Positions 43,782 through 56,240 of a stretch of 64,000 bases of DNA are shown piece by piece (position 1 is the first letter of the stretch; each line of letters begins with the position of its first letter). The notes under the pieces are model-generated. The model saw only the letters and a list, made by a program, of their open reading frames with translations, did not search any database and was not told where the DNA came from. Origin of the DNA: Gautieria morchelliformis (taxonomy: Eukaryota > Basidiomycota > Agaricomycetes > Gomphales > Gomphaceae); the NCBI GenBank assembly GCA_015179125.1, contig WHVA01000108.1:124001-188000 (forward strand), given 5' to 3'. The translations under genes were made by a program, and so were the position numbers.

Positions 43782-45048
43782 TGTCAAGATTGGTTTTTAG
43801 GCGTTAATATCGTGTATTAGTGAACACAGAGAATGCCCGAATAACTTGTGCGAATAAGTATGCCGTTCAGCGAATAGATGAACCAATGAATGTTCACAAG
43901 GTAAGAGGGTTGCCCGAACGGGGCTCACCCTATCTACAGTCGTAGCGAAATAGCCCGTGGCACTTGACGATGTAACGTGCAAGGTCTCACGGAAGGGCTG
44001 TCTAAGTCTCGACAATCCCTTCGCCGGCGAAGGTGCTCCTTCGGAGCCCTTCGCCAACAGCACAGAAAATGGTTCGAAGGCTAAGGTAACGAAGATGAAG
44101 TATGAGAACTCACCAGTGATGCCCAAGTCCTCTGCTAGTCGAAGATGGAAATCTCCAAGAGAAGGCTTAAGACAATGACCACAGCGAGGTCAAATTTGCA
44201 CAAGATGAATGACGTATGATAATTGAACTGGGGAATATACATGCGAATGTAAACTACTTATATCAAATGCTCGTAAGGTATCAGCGAATAGGAAAGACAC
44301 GAGTCAGGGTTGGATAGGGGTGCGCAGTCATGATACAACATAGATGAAATAAACATACAATAGAATGAGAGAAGAGGGAGAACATGAAACGATGGAGAGT
44401 GAAGGTGGCGAAGACACCTGTGTACGAAATCATGTCTTGGGGCCCGCATATACACTGCCCTGCACGGGTTCTTCATCTACTGGGTTGATCCCACACGATC
44501 TATGGGTAGGACGTCCCATGAACGCACCCTGCTCATATGAACACCAAAAGGGGGTTGGATCGAGAAGCTGATGGAGTTACTGACGAGCCATCATGCCGGA
44601 TAGGGATGTCAATCGTGATTTGATGGTGTGCCTGCTGGCGAATGATGCGAGCAGTGAATGGTCGTTCGGCGAAATGCGAGGAAGGGCGAACAGAGGTGAC
44701 ATAGAGGAGGAGAGATCGAGGTGGAGGGCGAAGCCGAGCGAACACTGGGGAGGAGTAGCGAAAGGGGAAATGGGGATAACAAGGTGCAGGAAATACACAG
44801 GTCATGACAATCCAATTACCAGAACACCATCGGAAGAGGGTCGAGCAGAGGAGGTGGTAGACCCAGCGATGACTGCCAAGTCAGTCCAAAGACGCCGATC
44901 GTGCGTTTGACGGCGTGGCTATGGTAATTGGCACGAACAGCGAGAATCAGTTGCCGAACATGACAATGGCGATCGGAACGAACACGGAAATGGGGTGAGA
45001 AAGGGCAGGACAGAGCACCTGAGTATGAGAAATAAACGCGTCATGACA
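43782..45048. repeat. Solo LTR, family C, copy 2 (1267 bp)
   Basis: It starts TGTCAAGATTGG and ends CGTCATGACA, with inverted ends TGTCA/TGACA. The perfect duplication CCAGA lies at 43777-43781 and 45049-45053, within element B2 pol. Element B at about 10.07 kb shows the corresponding uninterrupted pol. It is rich in GCGAA motifs. The transcription direction is not clear. Confidence 0.85.
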
Positions 45049-45519
45049 CCAGATTGGCTAAGATGTCGGCATGAAGCTTCTCAGGGTCCATCATAGTGCT
45101 CACTTGGAGGATAGGTGCAAGCAAGTAAGTCACCCAGAGTGATTCCGATAGTTGTTGATTAGTAAAAATCGGTCAGAAGTTTTGCAGATTGACAGCAGCG
45201 TAGTCATTACCTCCCTCTTTAAGGTAGACATCCCATCATCTAGTTAGAGCATTGGGTTTTGTGCCAAGCTTTCCGGGACCGAACTGAATAATGAGGTTAA
45301 ACTGAGAGAGGAACTCCCACCAGCAGGCTTGGCATTGGCTTAGTAACTTAGTGGTGGGAAAATACTCCAAGTTTTTGCAGTCGGGGACAACATCAATAGG
45401 GGAGCAAAAGCCCTCCAAGTAATGTCTCCAACGTTGAAATGCCTCAAAAATTGCCGGTAGCTCTTTATCATGGACATCGTAATTGAGTTCAGCACCAGAA
45501 AAAGTCCAAGAGTGGAAAG

Positions 45520-47057
45520 TGTCATGAACCGGTTTATTTCACCAACTGCGCTGAGCGCTTACATGGAATCTTTTCCCCCAATCGTCTCATCAGACCACTA
45601 CCATCACATCTTCATACCCCAAGTTGAGCCATCACCTCCAGTGCCATGTGCTTCACTGCCACTCCCACACGTGCGCCTACACCATCATTCCCTATACAGA
45701 TGTCACCATGCATTCAGGCACCATCACCGGTCCACACCAGGTGACAATCTGGCAGGATGAGTGCCAACAGCATGGATTGGGGAAGCCTTGATCCCCATGG
45801 ACTCTTCTTCAACCCTTCCTCTGTCAGGGAACACCCTGTTTTCCAGTTCTGACACCACACCAAGTTCTGACACCATTTCTGACTCCGCTTCCAGTTCCAC
45901 TTCCATCTCCGACTCCACTTTCAGAAATGATTCCACTTCTGGGAGAACTTCCACCAGTTCTGTTCGCTTTGCCAATTCCACTCCACTTCCGACTTCCGCT
46001 CTCAGAACAGTGTTGGAAGTCAAGCGACTCATGCAGTATGTGGCATCAAGTGTCTATCAAGGGTCAGGGCAGTCAGGGGAATGCAGGGTTGATGGTGAGT
46101 GCCAAGTGTTGTCCCTGGCTGCAGACTAGCATAGTATAATACAGGCTCACTGACATTGGGGGTCCTTAGACTTTTCTCTTTGGATTTCCCCTTGTCAGTT
46201 GTGTGGTAGTGTGACCTCCACAGCCAGATAGGGTTGCCCTTACATCCTCAGGATGAGTTGACATGCCTATGCACTATATTCCCTTTGTGCATGAGGGCAA
46301 GAGAAGTGTAGATATTCAGATATTGGAAAGTGGGGTTAACACCAGCTATGACCCATATTGTTTTGATCGTTTCCAACCCTCTCAACCACCCAACCCTCTC
46401 AACCACCCAACCCTCTCAACCACCCAACCCTATGCCACCCCCTTCGATTGACTTGGAAAGTCAAGCATTGCCTCAGAGGCTGTGTGTCTAGAGCAGAGAT
46501 GTGTGTTTCCGGATTGTTGGTTGGCTCAGGGGTTAGGATGACTCATTATTGTTTCTTGATTTACCGGTATTCCTCATGACTCACTCTTCTTGTTTTCATT
46601 GACTCATTATGACTCAGTTCCCCTATTGTGTACCATATTGGCTTTATTGTCCTGGCTCCTCTTCATGACTCACCTGACTCACTCTGACTCATTCTGACTC
46701 ATTGTGACTCATCCCTCTTGTTGTTCTGACTCCTTCTCATACTCACCTGACTCAGTCTGACTCATTCTGACTCATTCCTCCTATTGTCTTCTGACTCATC
46801 CCCCTTTTCCAAAGTAGATAAATACCAGAGCTTGCTCCCTATATTTCACTAGTTTGGTTATCATATACGCTACGCTGTCTCCTGTGCCCTTAAGCACTTG
46901 AGGATACCTTGCTCACTCTATCATCTCTTACTTCAAGGCTTGTCTACTTCAGACTTGTCCTTCTTCTTATCTCTTTCAACCAACCAGAACAGGCACCCCT
47001 TCTTAGTGCAAGGTCTTCAACATTGGGATCTTATGCCCGGTGTGGACAGTTCTGACA
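45520..47057 (+). repeat. Solo LTR, family H, copy 2, with nested LTR T
   Basis: It starts TGTCATGAACCGG and ends AGTTCTGACA. The perfect duplication GAAAG lies at 45515-45519 and 47058-47062, in element B2 pol. Element B shows the uninterrupted GGAATGGAAAGCAACCGG near 12.37 kb. It contains solo LTR T at 45822-46244 and a TGACTCA array at about 46.53-46.80 kb. Confidence 0.88.
45822..46244 (+). repeat. Solo LTR, family T, nested in LTR H (423 bp)
   Basis: It starts TGTCAGGGAACACC and ends TTGCCCTTACA. The perfect duplication TCCTC lies at 45817-45821 and 46245-46249. LTR H copy 1 has the empty site CCTTCCTCAGGATGAG near 27.46 kb. Its array type is TTCCGACTCCA-like, as in 29978-30467. Confidence 0.92.
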
Positions 47058-47289
47058 GAAAGCAACTGGGTGCAGCATCGAACAGAGACTGGATTGCGCT
47101 GAGGGTATAATCCAAAGCATTGGTTTCCATGACCATGGGTCAGTCGGGAATCCAGTGTGACAGGATCAGAGCTGAAGTGAAAGCCTCCTTGAGGTAAGGT
47201 AGAAGACACCAGGTGTTGGAATTATAACAAGCTGGTTACGCGTTCATTCCCCTTATGTAATCAAAGGCTTGCGTGTACCATTGTCAAGC

Positions 47290-48715
47290 TGTTTTGGAAC
47301 CCGTTGAACTAAACGTAAAACTGTGGTGTTAAACACAATTCTAAAGTTCAATCAGAGATTTGACTTTACAAGCACACGCAAGCTTCGAAACTATTTTAAC
47401 GGAGAACCCAATTAAGAAATTATACTCCGGTGAACAATCAGAATCAGTATTGGTACAGGAAGTGTAGCAATAGAGATTTAACTGAACACGTGTAGTTCTC
47501 AGATTGTGCAATACTTTGTGAGGTCAAAGAATGTTTATAGGTGTCCAAGGGTCCAGATACTTTAAAGGGGAAAGCTACCTAGAGTCTTAGGACCGCGGGT
47601 CGAGTGAATTAAAGACAACAATAATCCCCAAGACGTGAAAAGATAGTTCTGCGCTTGAACTCTTCCTCAGTTCAAGTATGTCACTATTCTTGTGGCTTTT
47701 CTGGTTTTCCAACTCAACAAACATAGGATATTAACTCACTTACCCTGAGTTAGGTTAATATCTGCAGTGCGTTGATTGATCAAGAAAGATCAATTACTCA
47801 AAAGGCTATTAACCCACTTAACTCAGAGTTAAGTTAATAAACTATTGCGTGAATTGAATAACTAATAACCAAGTCTATTAGATCACTGCTCAGAGTGGCG
47901 TCTAATGGTACAGGATTACTAATCAGTTACTCTTAGTAATGTTGCTGTTCGCAGCACGATTAGTCAGAGCCTGCTGCAATTAAAATAGAGCACTCTTGTA
48001 CTTCTCAGAGCCAATCAGAGTTGCTGCAATCTTAGACTGTAGCCAAGTCAGTGAGCCAGTACTTCGGTACAAGGCTGTGTTGAAGTCACACTTCAGTTAC
48101 TCAAGGTATGAGTGGTTTGGGTGAAAGATGATTGCTTGCTTCACTGCTAAAACTGCAGGCTATTTATACTGCATCTATCTAGCTTATGTAACTACTGCTA
48201 GGAACCTTGTAGCGGCTTCTACTACTGTGAAGAACCTTGTGGAAGCTTAGAGAAGCTTCAGGAAAGGTTTGGAAACTATTGGAAGGCTGTGGAAGGTTCT
48301 ATTGCTATATTGGGTTAAAGTCACAGCTCTGTGACAGTAAAGCTAAGAGTATGTAAGAAACTCCCACGCTCATATGATTATCATGTGACAAAGGAAAGTC
48401 ATGTGACTTCAAGGTCATGTGACCGTGTCAGGTGATTGTCAGGTGACTGTAGATAATCAGGTGACTTTGAGGTCAGGTGATTGTCAGGTGACTGTGGATG
48501 ATCAGGTGACTTTGAGCTGTTTTTGAGGTCATGTGATAGTCATGTGACCGTGGGGGATTCTTAGCTAAACTATCAAGAGATTGTTGTATCTTGTGGACCC
48601 AATGTGAGTGTAGCATAGAAATATTAATACAACCTTTCTTGAGGACATTTGAAACTAATTAACTACCTAGTAAATGTTCATAAATAGGTAGCTACTTTGT
48701 GGACGATCCCTAACA
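47290..48715 (-). repeat. Solo LTR, family D, copy 2 (1426 bp)
   Basis: On the minus strand it starts TGTTAGGGATCG and ends TTCCAAAACA. The perfect duplication CAAGC lies at 47285-47289 and 48716-48720. It is the sister of 10262-12122 but lacks the ~430-bp internal block and has a slightly shorter TCACNTGA array (about 48.36-48.56 kb). Confidence 0.88.
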
Positions 48716-48720
48716 CAAGC

Positions 48721-49249
48721 CCTTTTGTTCTCGTTTTTCCCTTTGTTTCCAGTTTCTCATTGTTCCAAGAACATATATATATCCTTACATTTCATGTATG
48801 TAGCCATCTGTTTGCCCCAACGAGCTCACAGGACAAACGTTCATATACACTTTTGCGTTGTGCTTATTCACGCGTCTCACTTATTCTAACACCAGGAACC
48901 AGGACCCCTTATGTAAGCTACCAGCCACCTCTTGACATTCTCAATTCCACCCACCCATATCATATTTTGGCATATCTAAGTCCTAAGAAGTTTTCTAAAT
49001 ATATCTAGCTTGAAGTTGTAGGAAAGGATTTAGCCAAATAATGCATGATAGCTGAGTTATACTCCCTTAAAGTACATGTTAAGAAAAAAAAAATTTTTAC
49101 CAAATGCTTTATTTCGTCCTTTGGAACCATTTTGGACACTTTTAGTATTTTGCAAACTCGACATTTGGTGCATCATGTGACATGATTTGTCAGCTTTCTC
49201 AGCGCTTGGACCTTGGTTCCGACGACGCATGACCATTCTGGGGGGTCCT
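48721..49249. other. Unassigned stretch
   Basis: This is A/T-rich DNA without a recognised gene or repeat. An A-run lies near 49.08-49.09 kb. It forms the left flank of element F. Confidence 0.5.
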
Positions 49250-49254
49250 GTGAC

Positions 49255-49815
49255 TGTTACGTTACGATCCGTCGTAAGGTTGACCGAGGTCGGGGACGAA
49301 ACCCGAGTCAAGGTCCGAGGTTACAGGGCGAGGTTTGGATGGGGAAGTCGGAGAGGGACTTGGCTTCAGCTTATGTGCTGCGCCGACCCTACGCACGAGT
49401 CCCAACTTCGGAGGTAAACGAATAAGAGGCGACGTTCTAGCTTAAGAGGCGAGGCGTAGAAACTAGCTAGGGATCGAAGGGACACGATAGTTGATTTTCA
49501 GACTGAGGAGTAGGAATGCATACAAGGGGGTTATATACGGACGAGGTGCAAGTCAGGGGCGAACAGATTAGTGGAGGTCAGGGCGAGGTCAGGAGACCGA
49601 GGTCAGGGCGAGGTAATATACGAATGATGCGTGATGGAGCGGAATCAGTAACTAAGGGGATACGGGCATGGGATCAAGGTCGGATATGAGTTCAAGCTCG
49701 GGATCGGGCTCGGGCACGGATAAGTATCATATGTACTCGGGCATGAATATCACAAGGCTCGGGCTCGGAAGAAGGTTCTACCGGTAAGTAGCCGGCCAAA
49801 GGCCGGGTCCTTACA
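49255..49815 (-). repeat. 3' LTR of element F (561 bp)
   Basis: It reads TGTAAGGACC..CGTAACA on the minus strand. Adjacent 49816-49830 is a polypurine tract on that strand (GAGGGGGGAAT), marking the 3' LTR. The solo copy at 29198-29738 confirms the borders. Confidence 0.92.
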
Positions 49816-49987
49816 GTATTCCCCCCTCATGGCCGAGACCCTCGAGGCCGTAATGTGAACAGGGTTCGCCTATCCTTGAATCTAGATCTCGGTCCGATGT
49901 TAAGTAGCCGGAAAGGCGAAGCTTAAATCGTAGCCGAGGTTGGATAAAAGGGTGGGTAGGAGGCAGCGAACCCCATTGCCAACTAAT

Positions 49988-51128
49988 ATGGTGCGCCCTC
50001 AAGCCCTCTTCAGCTCAGCCGTCGACGAGAACAGCGTGAACAACGCGTTCAACCAGACTTTGTTGTCTGAGGAGAACGGAGCCTCGGGCGAGGTTATGCC
50101 CGAGGATCGACCCAAGGTTGGCGTCCTGCAAATCGATGACACTGGTGCCATCGACATGTGGCAGCCGTGGCAGGAAGGGCCGAGTGGAAAGAAGGTGAGT
50201 ACCCTTGTTGTCTAGTCATGGACGCTGCTGATTCGTCTAGTATAAGCGCATGTTATTCTCCTACCACCCGACTGACTTGTCCCTATACGGGTACAAGCTC
50301 GCCGATGGGGGACCTCGCGAGTGGCAGCTCGCGACCAAGGCCGAGGCGAGGTGCGCGCGCTGCGAAGAGCGCGACTATACGTGCCTTCGGGCCGTTAGTC
50401 TCGACTTCGGCCTCGCCGACCAGGGTGCCTGCGTGTGGTGCAGGACCCGTTCCTTGGGCTGTAGTATCGCCCAAGGTCGCCGCAGCAAGGCAACCCCAGG
50501 CAAGGGTCAGGCGGGTACAGCGAGCAAGAAGCGAGCGAGGAGCGAGGAGGCCGAGGATGGACCGAGGCCGAGGAAAGAGGCCAAGGTTCAGGACGAAGTT
50601 GCAGAGGACGACGACTCGAGTGATTGGGTCGAGAGGAACCTCGAGATGAGGGTAGAGCGGATGGAAGCGAGGTTGAGCGAGGAGAAGGGTAAGGAGACTG
50701 GGAAAGTGAGGCAGAGTGAGGAGACAGAGGTCTGGGAAGCGAGGCAGACTGAGGGGAAGGAAACCGAGGTTGGAGGTCGGAGGGCGAAAAAGGACAAGAA
50801 GACGAAAAGATCGGAGCGAAGTGCGGAGATGAGGGAGTTGATAGCGGCGGTGAGGGATGTGGGACAGAAGGTTGGCGAGGTTGGGGAGAGGGTGTGTGAG
50901 TTGCTAGGGGAGTTTAGGGCTGCGAATGACAGGATGAACAGGGCGGATGTGGAGTTCATGAGGATAAGGAGGAGGCGGAATTATTTGAAGCGGATGCAGG
51001 GGGCGAGGGACTTGGCAGATCATGGGGGACATGGGGGTCTGGTGGAGCGAAGTAGTAGTAGTAATGAGGAGGAGTCAGGTGAGGGTAGCGAGGGGAGCGA
51101 GGGAGAGGATATGAGGATGGTGGAGTGA
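49988..51128 (+). CDS. Opposite-strand accessory ORF of element F
   Basis: The ATG at 49988 opens about 68 codons (MVRPQALFSSAVDENSV). A GT..AG interval at about 50.19-50.24 kb looks like a short intron, and a long open stretch to 51128 follows. The long part has two C..C......C units (CARCEERDYTC, VWCRTRSLGC; about 50.35-50.46 kb), a basic Arg/Lys-rich segment, a long Glu/Lys-rich probable coiled coil, an AVRDVGQKVGEVGERV amphipathic segment, and an acidic Ser/Glu tail. It shares position, orientation, Cys pattern and overall layout with the ORFs of B and B2. I cannot name a family. Binding of nucleic acid through the Cys cluster is only a guess. It is part of a mobile element, not a host gene. 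Confidence 0.65.
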
Positions 51129-51192
51129 ACTAGTAAATGGAATAATAGGCTTTTCTTGGTTTTTTATCGATTTTTTGTTGTTCGATTGCGAG

Positions 51193-51226
<34 letters not shown>

Positions 51227-51260
51227 TACTGGGGTCATGGGGGTTAACAAAGGAAAATGA

Positions 51261-52660
51261 TCATAGAGCAGTCAAAGGGCCGGGCTTGCCCGGGTAAGAG
51301 TCATGGAAATCCGTGACCAGCTCCGAGGCATGATCAAGCTCGGAAGCAAGGATCCACGAGGTTTCTTCGTCGGTACCTTCGTAACCAGTCCACCTAACAA
51401 GGTAGAGTAATTTGCAGCTCTTGCGTCTATTATCGATCTTCGAGTCGAGGATTTCGGAAACCTCGAACTCGGGTTCGCCGTCGATAACGACTGGGGGCGG
51501 AGGCGGCTGAACTCGGTTTGGTATGGTGTTGGGCGAGGCTGGTTCAAGCATAGATACGTGGAAGACCGGATGGACTGAATGCATGTGTTCTGGAAGTCGA
51601 AGGGTGAAGGAGTGAGTACCCGCTCGGGAAATGATCTCAAAAGGACCCAAGAACTTCTCGGCGAGCTTCTTGGTAGGCCGAGTTGTTCGAAAGTACTGTG
51701 CCTTCACAAAGGCGAGGGATCCTACTTGGAAATCAGGAGCGGGCTTGCGACGAACATCGGCCGAGGCTTGGTAAGTTTTCTGAGCCTCGAGGATGGCGTG
51801 GCGAAGTTCTTGGTGAAGCTCGTCCAGGTCAACCACGAAGTCTCGGGCTCGTGCCGAGGCGAGGTCGCGCTCGGGGTGAACTGCGAGGTTCGGATGGTAG
51901 CCTTTATTGGCAAAGAATGGGGAGACGCCGGTGGTTGCGCTAGGCGCATTGTTGTAAGCGAACTCGGCTAGGGGAAGGAGCGAAGCCCAATTGGACTGCT
52001 GATAGTTGCAATAGATCCTGAGGTACTGTTCCAAAGTTTGGTTAGCACGCTCGGTCTGACCGTCACCCTCGGGATGATATCCCGAGGTGAAATGCAACCG
52101 CATGTCCAAGGCTTTCCCTAGAGAACGCCAGAAATGCGAGACGAACTCGGAACCCCTGTCCGAGGTGACGTGCGAGGGAACTCCATGCTTTGAAAAGACA
52201 TGAAGGACGAAGAGGTGAGCGAGCTCTTGCGAGGTTATCTTGTCTGTGGTTGGAATGAAGATCACCTGCTTAGTGAAGCGGTCAACAATCACTAGGATGG
52301 AGGTGAACTCGGACGAAGGGGGAGTTGCTCAATGAAATCCATAGATATGGAATTCCAAGGTTTCTCGGGAACAGGAAGTTGTTTGAGGAGACCATAGGGT
52401 TTGTGACGTTGCGGCTTGCTTCGCATACAAGTGGTACACGTCTTGCAATACTCCTTGACAAAGGATCTAATCCCTGGCCAAGTATAGTCTCGTCGGATCA
52501 GCTCCAAGGTCTTGTTGACCCCGAAGTGTCCCGAGAGAATGTGATCGTGCTTGTATTGCAGGATGCGAAGTCGAAGGTCTTGGGCCGCTGGAACATAGGT
52601 TCGGTTGTCAAGTTTGAGAAATCCCTCGGGGTCTGTGGTCCACCTCGGGTCATTAACCAA
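51261..52660 (-). pseudogene. Element F integrase and chromodomain region
   Basis: On the minus strand it starts with the zinc-binding part (HFGVNKTLELIRRDYTWPG, then C..C), continues through the DDE core (TSDRGSEF, GYHPEGDGQTERANQ), the C-terminal KFLGPFEI region and a chromodomain ending ILASELDHASELV. It is part of a fossil element. Confidence 0.9.
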
Positions 52661-53057
52661 GCCGAGGTGCGACTTGGCTATGGGGTCCGAGGGGAGGTTG
52701 CTAGTATGTCAGCTCGGATCTGCTCGGTATCAAGCAGTGAAGCGGCTCGGAGTACGATGGGAGCGAGGTTAGTAGCTCTAAGGGACGATGCCAGCTGGTG
52801 CTGAGTAAACACTGGCCGTAGGTTCTGCGGGTTTATGGTGGCATAGTCGCTATTCCCCTCTTTAAGGTAGACGTCCCATCGTCTAGTGAGAGAGTCAGGC
52901 TTCGTTCCGAGGCGACCAGGTCGGAAGCGTATGGCGAGGTTGAACTGGGAAAGGTATTCCGACCACCGGGCTTGTCGACGGGTCAAGAGCTTCGTAGTTG
53001 AAAAGTATTCGAGGTTTTTGTGATCGGTGATAACGTCGACTGGGTCGCCTGAGCCCT

Positions 53058-54917
53058 CTAGGTAGTGTCGCCAGCGTTGAAAGGCTTCAAAAATGGCGAG
53101 GAGCTCCTTGTCGTGAACATCGTAGTTGAGCTCGGTAGAGGTGAATGTGCGGGAGTGGAAAGCGATGGGATGAAGTTCGCCTTCCGAGGTTGTAGAGATA
53201 AGATTGCCGCTAAGGCATAATCTGATGCATCAGTCTCTACGATCAGTGGAAGGTCAGGAATCCAGTGAGTAAGGATAGGAGCGGTAGTGAACGCCCTCTT
53301 CAACAGGTTGAAAGCCCGTCGACAATCCTCGGAAAAATTCCAAGGGGTACCCTTGCGGGTAAGTCGGGTGAGAGGAATGGTGATGTCGGAGTAGTTGTGA
53401 ATGAAACGTCGGTAGAAGTTGGCGAAGCCGAGGAAGGATTGGATGTCGCGAACTTTGCGAGGTTCAGGCCAGTCTTGAATGACCTTTACTTTGTCATCTG
53501 CCATAGTGAGGCCCTCGGGAGAGAGTATGTAGCCGAGGAATTCAACCGAGTCGCGATGGAACTCGCATTTGTCTTCTTTGGCGAAGAGGTTGTTGAGTCG
53601 TAGTCGTCGCAAGACTTCCTTGACATGTTCAACATGTTTGGAGGGGTCACTGGAGTAGATTAGAATGTCATCCAAGTATACCACCACACAAACGTCCAAA
53701 AGGTCGGCGAACACCTCGTTCATGAATCTCTGGAAGGCAGCAGGGCCATTAGTGAGACCAAATGGCATGACCAACCATTCGAAAGACCCATAGCGAGTCC
53801 TGAAGGCGGTCTTCCATTCGTCACCCTCGGCCACCCGTACGAGGTGGTAAGCGTGACGAAGGTCAATTTTCGTATAGATGCGAGCATTCTTTGGAGCATC
53901 AAGTAAGTCAGCAATCAATGGCAATGGATACCGATCTTTTTTTGAGATTTTGTTCAAACCTCGGAAATCGACACACAACCGAAGTGAGCCATCTTTTTTG
54001 CGAACGAACAATACCGGTGCACCATGAGGCGAGCGTGAAGGTCGGATGAAACCGATGTTTAAATGCTCGTCGATGAACTCGCGAAGTGCTTTGAGTTCGG
54101 AAGCTGAGAGAGAGTAGATGGGACCGATTGGTGGCGAGGTCCCTTCTTCGAGGTTGATTTTGATATCGTGAGGTCGGTGGGGAGCTAGAGTGTCAGCGCG
54201 TGCTTTGCTGAACACATCTGCAAATTCGTGGTATTCTTCAGGAACATGTTTCTTAATGTTCTCAGGAAGCTCGGAAGAGCTTCCTCCCGATGTTGCCCCT
54301 CTGGCGAGGAGCTCAGGCGAAGCCAAATTGAGCTGAAACACTTCGGACCCTTCCAATCTAGATGCGCGCATGAAAGCGGGTGCATTGATTAGGGAAACGA
54401 GGGGTGCTTGCAACTTCGGAAGCGAGGTCGGAGGCGGGGGCGAAGATGCCGTAGGCGAGGTCGAAGTCGTAGCCGAAGCTGAGCGGGCTGACGTCGCCGG
54501 GGTCGCTGGAGTCGTTGTTAGGTCGATGGTCTTGAAAGTAATACTGCCCAATACCCAGTCAATCGACGGATTGTAGCGGGTGAGCCAGTTGTGGCCAAGT
54601 ACCATCGAGCAACTTGAGTCGAGCGAGGTTACGTAGAAGGTAACCCATTGTTGTTCGCCGGTCGGAAAGCAAATGCAGAGGTCTAGAGCTTGGGTAATGG
54701 TAGTGTTAGTACTACCGTCAAATAGTTTCAAGGGTATAGGAGAGACAGGATAAGCAGGCATGGAGTACTTCTGGACAAATCTGGATTCAATAAAACAGTC
54801 TGAGGACCCGCAGTCAACTAATGCAACAAAAGCGACGTTGGGCAGCGAAGGCGAGGTTAGATCTACATTAAGGGAATCTTTGGACAATGAATGAGAAGCG
54901 GCGCTGAGTCTGAGCAC
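53058..54917 (-). pseudogene. Element F protease, reverse transcriptase and RNase H region
   Basis: A largely open minus-strand stretch. A retropepsin-like domain (ALVDCGSSDCFIESRFV) is followed by RT (GAPVLFVRKKDGSLRLCVDF, MPFGLTNGPAAFQRFMNEVF, VVYLDDILIYS) and the start of RNase H (IVETDASDYALAAIL). This is the usual Ty3/gypsy order. It is part of a fossil element. Confidence 0.92.
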
Positions 54918-54975
54918 ACGGGTGAGGTTACCGCAATCCTCGGATCGTGTGGTTCCGAGGTTGCTACCTATTTTT

Positions 54976-55940
54976 TCACCTCCGTAATGGAGGCTGAAGT
55001 CCCCTCGTTAGGGGTCTTCGTTGCCCGACCTTTAGAACCGCTACTATTGGTAGACTTGTTCTTCGGGCAGTCCTTGACGACGTGACCTTTGGTGCCGCAA
55101 AGCAGACAAAGTCCTTGGTCGACCCGACGTTGGCGCTCCTCGGGAAGCAGTTTGCCATCCTTCCCGAGTTTGCTCGAAATGTCGGGCTGGCTCTTGTTGT
55201 TCGAAGAGTTGTTGTTGTTGGAACCCTTGCCGCTGTTGTTAGTCTTGTTGCGGTTCTTATTGTTATTGGAACCACTGGAAGACTGGTGGTTGTTAGTGGC
55301 ATTGCTACTGGACTGATTAGGGTGCGTGCAGGCTGGGAGCTACGACCATTGATCATGGCGTCGTATTCCTTTCGCTCCCAGTAACGGCTATCGCATTCCA
55401 GCGCGAAGTTCCTAAGCTCGGCGAGGCTGCGGAATCGAGGGAAGTGAAGTAAGTCGTCCTTGATCCGTTTGGCCAAGCCCTTGTAGGCAAAGTGTCGGAG
55501 GGCCGCGTCGTTCCACTGAGTCCGAGTCGAAGCTCGGGCGAATCGATAAAGAATCGCGCGGCCTTGTGGTGCTCTTTCATAACGATCTTCTCGAGGTCAA
55601 TCTCGGCTTGGGCCGCGTTGTCGTATGGGCCGAAGTTAAGCTCGAGCTCGGCCTTGAAGCTGTCCCAGTCCTCGAGCCAATCTGGCTCGGGTTGGACTTC
55701 GCCGAGGATCGCCGGCTCGAAATATTGCAGAGCCGAGCCGGACAGGTAAGAAATAGCATACTGCACCTTTGAGGCCCCAGTCTTGAACGCGGTGGGGCGA
55801 TCTCTGAAGTTGAGTACACATTGAAGGAAGAAAGTGCGAAGCTTGGCTTGGTCAGTACCGTCATAACTATCCGGTTCCTTGACCTTGGCTCGTGCTTCGG
55901 ATTCGCGAGGTTTCGCGAGTTTGATGAACACTCGACGCAT
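54976..55940 (-). pseudogene. Element F gag region
   Basis: On the minus strand it shows a gypsy gag core (VLNFRDRPTAF, ISYLSGSALQYFEPAIL, ELELNFGPYD) followed by a Thr/Arg-rich region and a Cys-containing end near the protease. It is part of a fossil element and interrupted. Confidence 0.8.
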
Positions 55941-56240
55941 AAGCTCGTTGTCCTCGAGGTCACCGAGGTCCTCGGGCGGAAGGTTGGGGAGGTCCGATCG
56001 TTGTCAGAACTTCTAGAGCCATCACCTGGATCACCTGAAGGGTCACCGAGGTTAGCCCTACCTTTGCCTTTGTTACTAGGCTCGGCGGGGTCTGCGAGGG
56101 TATCCCCGGGGACGGGGGTGAGTCATCGGGGGCTTCCGAGAAACGTCGCTGTTCTGAGATACCCCGAAGGGTGCGAGAACGAGTTATCATGGACATCGTG
56201 AAAAAAAGGGATACGTAGGGTGTAAGCAGTCTGAAAATAC

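Larger units (their letters stand above)
41610..47200 (-). mobile_element. Ty3/gypsy element B2, decayed relative of B
   Basis: The plus-strand left edge is a 462-bp LTR (41610-42071, TGTTAAG..CTTAACA) with 41605-41609 AGAAC as left flank. It is the 3' LTR of a minus-strand element. An opposite-strand ORF (42204-43170) follows, then minus-strand integrase remnants (about 43.18-43.78 kb) and RNase H/RT remnants (about 45.05-45.52 and 47.06-47.20 kb). Solo LTRs C2 and H2 interrupt pol with clear target duplications. Gag and the 5' LTR are missing. It is heavily decayed and old. Confidence 0.75.

Noticed and set aside
48697-49008. Open stretch overlapping the edge of LTR D
   Set aside because: It starts inside the LTR end and encodes no recognisable protein.
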